From: Terrimonas sp.
GTDB lineage: Bacteria; Bacteroidota; Bacteroidia; Chitinophagales; Chitinophagaceae
Reading direction: 5' to 3'
DNA: 64,000 nucleotides
NCBI RefSeq assembly: GCF_003075435.1
Contig: NZ_QCZJ01000026.1
Location: forward strand, 1-64,000
The translations under genes were made by a program, and so were the position numbers. Each line of letters starts with the position of its first letter. Positions within the stretch are counted from its first letter, which is position 1. A model generated the notes under the pieces. That model saw only the letters and a list, made by a program, of their open reading frames with translations, did not search any database and had not been told where the DNA came from. This document shows, piece after piece, positions 1-7,736 of this stretch.

Positions 1-646
1 CATAATACTTTATGCGCAGGTTTTTCTTCAACGCCTCTGTGCTGCCGCCTTCACTGCCTACCCAGCCTGCACCCGGAGCATAAGTATTGTCTACACGGTT
101 CAGCGGCGATGGCTCGTAGTTGGTTTTGCTGTAGGCCCAGTTCTCTCCGTTGGTTCCTACATTGGTCTCGCCTGCCTGACCCGATAGCTCTGTATTATAA
201 AACGCTACCTGCTGCTCAAATGGGTTGAGCTTGAACAACCCGTCGCTCTTTGTGGCATCGGTTGCTGTTGATGCAAAGGGTAGGTATTTATACTGTTCCC
301 TGCCGAACTCATCGTATATCACAGGGCTTATGAGGTCTGCCGCATTGCTTGAAGACAACAGGTCCGCAGGGTTGGTTACCAGCGATCCCTGCTTTACTAC
401 GGTTTGCAGGGGTCTGCCCAGCCCGTCGAAGTATTGGGTGGTTTGCTGTACATCGCGAAGTCCTCTTGTCGTTAATGTAATGTCATTCTGCTCAGGGGCT
501 TTAGCATCCCATACGCGGATATAGTTGACCGTTGTGGAACCGGGATATGCAGGAGGAAGCGAATGCTGTGCCTGAACAGTAATGTATAGAACACAGATCA
601 ATAAACAGCTCAATAGTTTTACCGGTGTATGTATGGTGCGTGGCAT
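1..646 (-). CDS. RHS-type protein, DUF6443-like N-terminus (partial, runs off left edge)
   Basis: The frame is open from an ATG at 646 down to base 1, giving the first 215 residues of a larger secreted protein. It starts with a short basic segment and a hydrophobic signal peptide ending near VQAQ. It continues with IRVWDA, then TTQYFDGLGRPLQTV, the hallmark of the DUF6443 N-terminal domain of Bacteroidota RHS-repeat-associated proteins. Such proteins normally carry YD repeats, an RHS core and a variable C-terminal tip, all of which would lie left of the window. Its start is 18 bases downstream of the stop of the SpvB/YD protein at 665-4042, so the two are probably cotranscribed. Which tip or toxin it carries cannot be seen. 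Family assignment is firm; function as a surface or secreted polymorphic protein is inferred. Confidence 0.85.
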   Translation of the reverse strand, partial: MPRTIHTPVKLLSCLLICVLYITVQAQHSLPPAYPGSTTVNYIRVWDAKAPEQNDITLTTRGLRDVQQTTQYFDGLGRPLQTVVKQGSLVTNPADLLSSSNAADLISPVIYDEFGREQYKYLPFASTATDATKSDGLFKLNPFEQQVAFYNTELSGQAGETNVGTNGENWAYSKTNYEPSPLNRVDNTYAPGAGWVGSEGGSTEALKKNLRIKYY

Positions 647-664
647 ATAGCAGTTATTGAGGGT

Positions 665-3600
665 TTATTGATTGTTGGGTTGTTGGTATTGATAGTCCAT
701 GGTCTTGATCACGTTTTTGTCCTGGTCTCTTACCGTTTTTAACCTGCCGAAACTGTCGTATTCGTAATAAGTAATTTTATTATTAGCATCGCACTGGCTG
801 GTCATGCCGATTAAAGGCTCGTAGGTGTAGGTGGTCATCTGGGCGGTGAGGGGATAAAGACGGAGTTCGTCTATATCATCATTTGCAATAACTGAAATGG
901 TAGAAGCTGTAGCATTAACAATATGTTTATGAAAATGCCAACCCGATACATTGCGTCCTAATATATGAGATCCAGTTCCACCAATTATTGAAAAAGGAGT
1001 ATTTACTTTGGACCAATAAGAGACAATATATTTCTTACCGGACTGCAGATTATCTTTTGAAATTGTTGCATTCCCATCCCTTGAATTAACATTTAAATAT
1101 CTAATTCCGGTAACAGCTCCAACAACTTGAGGCTCGTCCGGATATGTATACATCCAATTCCCTTTCCCATCTGCCTCGAAAGAAGTATATGCAATATCAG
1201 ATTGTACAGCATTGGTTACATTAGCAATTGGATATTTTTGATCATAATCCCATAAATAACTTGTTGAAATATTGTTTTGCGGTGTAATGCTTAATAAATT
1301 AGAGCGGCTATCATAATTATTATTTATTACTTTTAGTTTATAGCTCTCATCTTTTAAAAGACTGGTAGCTGTACCCGAAGGAGGCACCACCCCTATCGTT
1401 CTACTAGAAAATTTAAATGATGCCAAACTCACAGGACCAGTTGTTTCTATAGTATATATTGTATCTATTAATCCGTTACCAGCACTATTGTACCAGTTAA
1501 GCATTCCTGACAAAATAGTAGTATTGTCGCCACGTTTGAGATACCTTACTCGTTCAACAGGATATAAGACCAGATTATTGGTTTTCATATTATCTATAGC
1601 AGAGTTACCCGAAGAATAGTCTGGTGGATAAGTATTCAAAACCGTCTCCATGCTTCCGTCGGTATTCTCTGTTTCTATCCTGGTTTTCTGAAAATGAGCT
1701 GCATTATCATAATAGAAATTGGTTGTTTTGCTGATTATATTATTAAGGTAATCTGTAGATCTGCTTTGAAGTATATTCTTGGCTAATAGCATGGTCCCCA
1801 CTTCCTGAGCATAAGAAACATAATTAAAATCTGCTATTGTTCCATAAGTACTAAAAAGGGATGGAGATCCATACACTTTTGTTCTAAATACTTTCCCAAT
1901 ATAAATTTTTGCTGTATCTACGTATTTAATATAAGTATTAGAATCTTTTTCAATCCATATATACTGATTATTTTTAAACACATATTTTGTTGTAGATAAT
2001 AATTCCCCTCCGTTGATTTCAATACGATGTGTAGTTATGTCTGTGTTTTCAATCCTGCTTCCGTTATAATATGAGGCTACTCCACTACTCGCATCATAAG
2101 GAGCATATCTATAAACCGTTTTTCCGGAGAATATACCATTATCTTTTTGATATTCAGTGACCATTCTGTAATTAACGGCTGATCCATTCTGATAAAAAAC
2201 ATCCCCAACAGCGTTACTTAGATAGGTTCTTTTTCGGGCTGTGATATTTGATGACCCAACAGCGTCGTGGGTAGATTGACTGTAGGAATAGACTGCATAA
2301 TCAGGGTTTAATTTAATGTCTCCTGCACCACTTTCATCTTCTCCATATTTGTATATTTTCTCCAAAGCCGTATTAACAGCATTTGTATCAGTGTACATTT
2401 TTATTTTCTCAATCCTTAATCCTCCAGCAATCTTTATCTCTCCATTATCAATATACCTGTTTGAGGCATATTCAAATTCAGTCTTACCTCCGGTGGGAAA
2501 GATCATTTTTTTTAATGTGTAAATTTGCATGCTTGGCTCATATGGTGTAGCTGGTGCCCCCCCGAAGCTCGCAGTATAGTTGGATAAAAAAACTTCAGGA
2601 GCATTGGGATCAATAATGTTAACATCCTTAAAAGCCGGAACCGAAGTTCCATAGTAAATATCTGAAGACAACCCTCCCTGGTAATATCCCCAAAAGTCTG
2701 AGATTTTCCCAAAACTATGGCCCCAGTTATCATTAGGTCCATTGGAAATATACTCAAAAGCATACTTTTCTCTTTCAGATTTGGCTCCATAAATAATTAC
2801 TGAATCCAATAACATGCGAAAGTCACTTTGAGTTGGATAAGTTTGATTTACAGCATCTGGATGTATATATCGCATTGCGAATTGAATTTTTTTTATTATA
2901 TCCCCTTTATCGTTAAACACTTTTATCGAATCAATTCTGCTACCAACTCCATTATTGGTTCTGGAATATATGGATATCTTTCCCCCCCTGAATATAACTT
3001 CATTAAGAGTTAAACTGGTTGTGTTACTTATTCCCATTACATCATGATGAGTGTTGGCAAGATTATTTCCCTGAAAAGTGTAGCCATAATGAAACCCAAT
3101 TCCAGTTGGTTCTATTACATCCAATATGTAGGTACCGGGACCTCCCCAATTTGTTTCACCAATTGAATAAGGATATCCCGGATTAGATCCAGCAAGAGTT
3201 CCTCCGTAACCACTAGAATAACTATAATTATTAATAGTTGCCCTATGTGCAGTTATGGTCGGGTCTGAAACCATATCAATAATTTCTGTTCGTTCATTCG
3301 CAAAGTATTTCGAAATTCCACGGGTATCATTATAGGCAAAGAAAATGGTGTCTTTCTTTGATGCAGATATTATTTTACTGCATTTCCAACAAGTGGCCCA
3401 TGAATTACTACCATTGTATATGTTTGGATTTGTTTGCTCTACTTTATTAAAAGTATATTCTCTCCCAAGTTCATCAATGATAGTAAAGCTGCCCGAAGAT
3501 GTAATCTTAATGGGTTTAAAGGGAATGGTCGATATCTCCGATGTATTTGTGGATGTTTTTCGATACATAAACCCCCCACTCCCAGTTAAAAGGTTAAAGC

Positions 3601-4042
3601 TGTATTCGTCCGGTTGCTCATCCACGACACCATCAGCTAATAAATTAAGATAATAAGCATCTCGTGGATAATAAGAACCCCATGCACCTACATGGGAATT
3701 AGTGAGATAAGATTCCTCATCTGGTTTACCATTAATACTGCGTGTAATTTGCGGTTCTATACTTAAATCCCAACCCAGTCCAACCCAGGATGATTGTTGA
3801 TTAACTTTAATTCCTGATGCGTGATAGCGAAGTTCAATTGGTAATGAAATCCCATTCACATTTATAGTATATAGAGGGATTGAAATAGAAGGAATACCTG
3901 TATTTAAACTGACAGGATAGTTAATAAACTGATTAAAGCCTGCTGCTTCTGGTGTTGCAGAAATGATATTTTGTTGACAATAGCTCACTTTAATTAAAAA
4001 AAGGCTTAGGGATATAAGTAATAATCGTCTAATAAGAATCAT
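665..4042 (-). CDS. SpvB/RHS-like YD-repeat secreted protein (1125 aa)
   Basis: This is a large exported protein with an N-terminal signal peptide (residues 1-22, ending SYCQQ). Next comes the segment INYPVSLNTGIPSISIPLYT and a WVGLGWDLS motif, typical of the SpvB-like N-terminus of insecticidal-toxin and RHS-family shells. The long middle is rich in Y, G, N and T, as expected for beta-structure. The C-terminus holds YD-repeat sequence (ITYYEYDSFGRLKTVRDQD). It ends directly after these repeats with no RHS core or toxin tip. The next gene, 18 bases downstream, supplies a DUF6443 RHS protein, so the two probably work together. In Bacteroidota such tandem pairs are common and their role is unsettled; a contact-dependent or surface-display function is inferred. 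The ATG at 4042 gives the signal peptide directly. Confidence 0.85.
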   Translation of the reverse strand: MILIRRLLLISLSLFLIKVSYCQQNIISATPEAAGFNQFINYPVSLNTGIPSISIPLYTINVNGISLPIELRYHASGIKVNQQSSWVGLGWDLSIEPQITRSINGKPDEESYLTNSHVGAWGSYYPRDAYYLNLLADGVVDEQPDEYSFNLLTGSGGFMYRKTSTNTSEISTIPFKPIKITSSGSFTIIDELGREYTFNKVEQTNPNIYNGSNSWATCWKCSKIISASKKDTIFFAYNDTRGISKYFANERTEIIDMVSDPTITAHRATINNYSYSSGYGGTLAGSNPGYPYSIGETNWGGPGTYILDVIEPTGIGFHYGYTFQGNNLANTHHDVMGISNTTSLTLNEVIFRGGKISIYSRTNNGVGSRIDSIKVFNDKGDIIKKIQFAMRYIHPDAVNQTYPTQSDFRMLLDSVIIYGAKSEREKYAFEYISNGPNDNWGHSFGKISDFWGYYQGGLSSDIYYGTSVPAFKDVNIIDPNAPEVFLSNYTASFGGAPATPYEPSMQIYTLKKMIFPTGGKTEFEYASNRYIDNGEIKIAGGLRIEKIKMYTDTNAVNTALEKIYKYGEDESGAGDIKLNPDYAVYSYSQSTHDAVGSSNITARKRTYLSNAVGDVFYQNGSAVNYRMVTEYQKDNGIFSGKTVYRYAPYDASSGVASYYNGSRIENTDITTHRIEINGGELLSTTKYVFKNNQYIWIEKDSNTYIKYVDTAKIYIGKVFRTKVYGSPSLFSTYGTIADFNYVSYAQEVGTMLLAKNILQSRSTDYLNNIISKTTNFYYDNAAHFQKTRIETENTDGSMETVLNTYPPDYSSGNSAIDNMKTNNLVLYPVERVRYLKRGDNTTILSGMLNWYNSAGNGLIDTIYTIETTGPVSLASFKFSSRTIGVVPPSGTATSLLKDESYKLKVINNNYDSRSNLLSITPQNNISTSYLWDYDQKYPIANVTNAVQSDIAYTSFEADGKGNWMYTYPDEPQVVGAVTGIRYLNVNSRDGNATISKDNLQSGKKYIVSYWSKVNTPFSIIGGTGSHILGRNVSGWHFHKHIVNATASTISVIANDDIDELRLYPLTAQMTTYTYEPLIGMTSQCDANNKITYYEYDSFGRLKTVRDQDKNVIKTMDYQYQQPNNQ

Positions 4043-4225
4043 AAATAGTTAATATTATTGAATAGTTTAAATCTATATCCTACTTCAACGCAAAGAAGTA
4101 TGGGTTACATATTTATTTTCATTCTGAATTAAGAGTTTTCCGGATTTTAATATTTCACTGATTATTTGCCTTTGTATGCTCTGCACTATTTGTGGAATCT
4201 GTTTCATTTTAGTTATACCATTTTT
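4043..4225. other. Intergenic gap inside the RHS module
   Basis: AT-rich 183-base gap between the coiled-coil/barrel-like gene and the SpvB-like gene. I see no credible ORF, strong hairpin or TAnnTTTG promoter for the minus strand. The downstream gene could have its own promoter here, but none is recognisable. Confidence 0.4.
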
Positions 4226-5740
4226 TTACAACCCCCACCCCACTCTCCACACCACCGCAGGAGTAGGCGGTACATGTCTGCTATATAAAAAATCATACGA
4301 TAGACTCATCGCCCCCTCCACCTTCTTTCCCTTCTTCAAGGGTGAGTTCATGCTGTATTTTTTCGTCAACCCTGCAAGAGCGCTTTTTGTCCAGTTGCTG
4401 TAGTTCTTAAATACGGCGAGGCTTTCAATCGTCCGGTTATAGTTCAGCTCCGCTCCGGCGGTAAACCACAGGCTTGCCATAAAACGGCTGTTGGTCCTGA
4501 ACAGGTCAGGCGCTTTCCAATCTATAAAGGCACGTGTTCCTATTGATTCTCCTGTAAGCCTGATATGTTTCCAGCTCTGCCCCAGGCCTATCGCTGCAGA
4601 AAGCCCAACACCTGCCTGTGTTTTAGCAGACAGCTTATAAGCTGCCGTAACAGCTATAGCCATACGGTTAGGGTAATATTGGTTGGAGCGCTGTGTGCTG
4701 ATATTGGTTCCCAGCCGGATCCTTTTCCATACGCTTTTCGTTTTTTCAGGGTTTATTTTCGACTCCGGCATTGCCATATCACTGCTACCCCCTCCATTAA
4801 TGCCCAATTGGTTCAACTTGTCTTTCAGCTTGCTTAGCTCTCCCTGCGCCTGCTGCATCTGCTGCTGCAGGTACCCGGCGGGACTGGCATTGGCGCCGCC
4901 TGTTGCAGGCAGGGCTAACTGCTGCTGCATTAACTGTTGCACGCCTGATCTTGTTTGTAATCCAACCAGAGCCTGAGGCGTGCCATAATTATCGGGTGCA
5001 GGAAATAATGAAGCCAGCATACTGTAGCGGCTGAAAAATTTTGAAAAAGCCGGTATATGCTGTAGCGCTTCAAGCGTTTTCCGTACCAGCTTATCCGGGT
5101 CATTGAGCAGTTGTTTATATTCCCGAAGGGTTTGCGAATAATAATAGGCCTGTTGCTGGTACTTACCAAAGCATTTGCTTACACTTTTGGGCAGATCAGT
5201 ATATTGAGACAGGAGCTCTCTGATCTGCTGCTGCCTGCTTTGCAGGTAGCTTTGTATATCACCTGCTTCTTTCAGCTTGTGTTGCAGCTGGTTTGCCTGG
5301 TTAAGCGAGTTCCCAAGCTTTTGCCGGATATCTTTGGTTTTGGAAACAATATTTGCGGCATCTTTTAAGAAGGCTAATGAGCCCTGCACCGAATCAAGAC
5401 CTGCCATAAATTCCCCGGAAGTGAGCTTATCAAATTTACCGGTGGCATTGTTTAATTTGTCAGAGAGGTTCTCGTAATTCTTTTTTACATCCCCGAATAT
5501 TTCTGCGGCTTTAGAGGAATCAATTTTACTCAAATGTTTTTTGAGCTGCATCTCCTGTTTTGAAAGACTGTTTAAATATTTTTCAGTCTGACGGGTGAGC
5601 TGTTTATCGAGGAATTGTACTTTATCATCAACGCTGCCGATGTATTTACCAGGGATATTTATAACGGAGTCTGCATTACGCTCCTGTGCGTGTGATATCA
5701 GTAAATACAGGCTGAATACAGCAGTTAAAAGGGATCTCAT
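4226..5740 (-). CDS. Secreted coiled-coil protein with C-terminal barrel-like region, RHS-module partner
   Basis: About 504 residues from the ATG at 5740, which puts a clean signal peptide (RSLLTAVFSLYLLISHAQ) at the N-terminus; longer in-frame starts would bury it. Residues about 30-240 are charged, Q/K/L-rich and predicted coiled coil. A Q-rich linker (LQQQMQQAQGELSKLKDKL) follows. The last roughly 150 residues alternate hydrophobic and aromatic positions with glycines (AGVGLSAAIGLG, FMASLWFTAGAELNYN), which looks like a small outer-membrane beta-barrel or lipocalin-like sheet. I do not recognise a named family. It is the first gene of the RHS module, 183 bases upstream of the SpvB-like gene. 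A periplasmic or outer-membrane role in exporting or anchoring the RHS proteins is inference from position only. Confidence 0.75.
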   Translation of the reverse strand: MRSLLTAVFSLYLLISHAQERNADSVINIPGKYIGSVDDKVQFLDKQLTRQTEKYLNSLSKQEMQLKKHLSKIDSSKAAEIFGDVKKNYENLSDKLNNATGKFDKLTSGEFMAGLDSVQGSLAFLKDAANIVSKTKDIRQKLGNSLNQANQLQHKLKEAGDIQSYLQSRQQQIRELLSQYTDLPKSVSKCFGKYQQQAYYYSQTLREYKQLLNDPDKLVRKTLEALQHIPAFSKFFSRYSMLASLFPAPDNYGTPQALVGLQTRSGVQQLMQQQLALPATGGANASPAGYLQQQMQQAQGELSKLKDKLNQLGINGGGSSDMAMPESKINPEKTKSVWKRIRLGTNISTQRSNQYYPNRMAIAVTAAYKLSAKTQAGVGLSAAIGLGQSWKHIRLTGESIGTRAFIDWKAPDLFRTNSRFMASLWFTAGAELNYNRTIESLAVFKNYSNWTKSALAGLTKKYSMNSPLKKGKKVEGAMSLSYDFLYSRHVPPTPAVVWRVGWGL

Positions 5741-6035
5741 GCAGGGGGTTGAACGACAGGTATTTTCCAAATCGCTGCGCGAAATTTGGAAAAAAAGAAA
5801 TACGATCAAAATAATTTAAGAGAATTATTATGTATATGGATAAGTTGTTTACAATAGATACACGTTATAATTGCAAACACTTATACACAATAGTGAAAAC
5901 TATTACTGTTTATACGCTTTCTAATGCCCTGTCGCCGGCACCGGGCTAAAAATAGCAGCCTGCTTATTTTTACCTGCCGGCGATGCCGGCCATGCTGTTA
6001 TAACAGATATTTATAAAGGTTTTTCACAGCTCCTT

Positions 6036-6043
6036 TACCTTTG
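6036..6043 (+). promoter_or_regulatory. Bacteroidota -7 promoter element (TAnnTTTG)
   Basis: TACCTTTG matches the -7 consensus of the Bacteroidota primary sigma factor and lies 21 bases before the ATG of the SDR gene. No TTTG is present at the expected -33 distance, so the match is partial. Confidence 0.4.
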
Positions 6044-6064
6044 AGGCCATTCAACTATCAATCA

Positions 6065-7051
6065 ATGGCAATACTGATAACAGGCTCTACGGGCTATATA
6101 GGCTCAAAGCTCACCGCAACGCTGGCGGAAAAAGGAGAGATCATTCATCTTTTATGCAGAACTGCTCCCACCCTGCCGGAGTTCAATAGTCCCAATATCA
6201 AAATTTTTATTGGCGATATTACCGATATTGACTCTTTACAACCAGCGCTTGAAAATGTTGATAAAGTATATCATCTTGCCGCCTATGCAAGACTGTGGGC
6301 AAAAGATCCATCTACTTTTTATAAACTCAATGTAAAAGGATTGGAAAATGTATTGAAGGCTGCGAAAACGTCCGGCGTTTCTAAAATAGTTTATACTTCA
6401 ACCGCCGGTGTTATTGGTCCGTCAAAAGATAAACCGATGACGGAAAAGGATCCGCGTATTACCGGCTTTTTCAACCTGTATGAATCAACAAAAAGCGAAT
6501 CAGAAAAACTGGCTTTGGACTATAGCAGAAACGGATTGGATATATCTATTTTAAATCCTTCAAGAATATATGGGCCAGGCTTTGATACCGGCAGCAACCC
6601 GGTTACAAAGATTGTAGAAATGTATATGAAGGGAAACTGGAAAATCATACCTGGCAGCGGGAACGATACCGGTTCTTACCCCTATATTGATGATGTGGTA
6701 GATGGACATATTGCCGCAATGGAAAAAGGAAGAAATGGTGAACGATATATATTTGGAGGAGTGAATGCTACATTTAACGAGCTGATGGCGTTGATACAAA
6801 AACATAGCGGTATTGAAAAAAAGCTTAAACATGTTCCTTTCTTTGCACTGAATATTGTAAGCCGCATGATGCTGCTCAATGCAAACATCACCGGCAAGCC
6901 GCCATTAATTACTCCCGACTGGGTTGCCAAATACAAATACGACTGGGCACTCGACAGCTCCAAAGCGATAAATGAATTAGGTTATAAAATCCGCTCTTTG
7001 GATGAAGGTATCCGTTTAACGGTTGAGTGGGTTAAAACAAACAGGATGTGA
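6065..7051 (+). CDS. NAD-dependent epimerase/dehydratase (extended SDR)
   Basis: A 328-residue extended short-chain dehydrogenase. The Rossmann nucleotide loop TGSTGYIGS is at residues 7-15. The catalytic YxxxK is in YESTKSE, with a preceding STAGVIG serine segment. The NPSRIYGPG motif is typical of the dihydroflavonol-4-reductase/nucleoside-sugar epimerase branch. The ATG at 6065 gives a start right before the first beta strand (MAILITG); an upstream TTG at 6041 overlaps the likely promoter and is rejected. The substrate cannot be read from the sequence: nucleotide sugar, sterol-like or flavonol-like substrates are all possible. It stands alone, facing an unrelated minus-strand gene, with a strong inverted repeat just after its stop. 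Confidence 0.88.
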   Translation: MAILITGSTGYIGSKLTATLAEKGEIIHLLCRTAPTLPEFNSPNIKIFIGDITDIDSLQPALENVDKVYHLAAYARLWAKDPSTFYKLNVKGLENVLKAAKTSGVSKIVYTSTAGVIGPSKDKPMTEKDPRITGFFNLYESTKSESEKLALDYSRNGLDISILNPSRIYGPGFDTGSNPVTKIVEMYMKGNWKIIPGSGNDTGSYPYIDDVVDGHIAAMEKGRNGERYIFGGVNATFNELMALIQKHSGIEKKLKHVPFFALNIVSRMMLLNANITGKPPLITPDWVAKYKYDWALDSSKAINELGYKIRSLDEGIRLTVEWVKTNRM

Positions 7052-7058
7052 GAAAGCT

Positions 7059-7119
7059 GTCAGCTTTCAGCAATCAGCCATTAGCGCAAGAGAGTCGCAA
7101 CTGATTGCTGAAAGCTGAC
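7059..7119 (+). repeat. Perfect 19-bp inverted repeat (hairpin) with AGCTGA words, 3' of the SDR gene
   Basis: Bases 7059-7077 and 7101-7119 are exact reverse complements, with a 23-base loop. The repeat starts 7 bases after the SDR stop and is followed by CTGACACCTGACACCTGACC. The words CAGCTTTCAGCAATCAG and CCTGACCGCT recur in altered form near 25201 and 38237. It could end transcription from both flanking genes, which converge here, but there is no clean T-tract. Confidence 0.7.
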
Positions 7120-7153
7120 ACCTGACACCTGACCGCTAAAAGCTACTAGCCCC

Positions 7154-7618
7154 CTACGTCTTCAACCTTCTAATCCTTTTCTCCGTATGATTCACATCTG
7201 CCTCATCAAGAGAGTGAGAAGAATGAAGATCATTTTCCTTTGCTGCTTTTTCAGAAAGCCTGATATAAAATTTCTTCAGCACCATTAATTCTTCTTCCGA
7301 CAAATCTTCGACATCTATTAACCGGTTGCTTGCTTTTGCTTCGCTTGCGATGAGTTCATTCAATTTTAAATGAATTGCCGCGGTATCCCTGTTTTGCGAT
7401 TGCTGAATAATAAAAACCATTAAAAAAGTAATGATGGTTGTACTCGTATTTATCACCAGTTGCCAGGTATCTGAATAATCAAACACAGGCCCTGATACAG
7501 CCCATAATATTATCAGCGCAAAAGCAATTATAAATGCCGCAGGGCTACCTGCTTTTCGGGTAATCCATCCTGAAATACGGGTAAATACCGGCGAAAATCC
7601 TGAGTTCTTATTTTTCAT
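7154..7618 (-). CDS. Low-affinity iron permease family membrane protein
   Basis: A 154-residue protein with two close hydrophobic helices: about residues 26-46, AAFIIAFALIILWAVSGPVF, and about 54-72, LVINTSTTIITFLMVFIIQ. These are followed by QQSQNRDTAAIHLKLNELI and a charged cytoplasmic tail. That arrangement is diagnostic of the small bacterial iron_permease (PF04120) family. Despite the family name, iron transport has not been shown for most bacterial members. The tail (DLSEEELMVLKKFY) is also family-typical. The ATG at 7618 is well placed. Its 3' end converges on the SDR gene across the 19-bp hairpin. No iron-related gene is nearby. Confidence 0.82.
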   Translation of the reverse strand: MKNKNSGFSPVFTRISGWITRKAGSPAAFIIAFALIILWAVSGPVFDYSDTWQLVINTSTTIITFLMVFIIQQSQNRDTAAIHLKLNELIASEAKASNRLIDVEDLSEEELMVLKKFYIRLSEKAAKENDLHSSHSLDEADVNHTEKRIRRLKT

Positions 7619-7736
7619 ATTATACCGGGTATAGAAATTTTATATTCTACCCTTTATACAATGTTTTCACAAATCATGCCATGTAAGTATCAATAGCCAT
7701 TAATATGGCTATGCGAAAATTCTTCTACGGAGATGA

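Noticed and set aside
7154-7618. Part of an iron uptake operon
   Set aside because: No Fur-box-like palindrome and no iron genes nearby. The family name is not evidence of iron transport.
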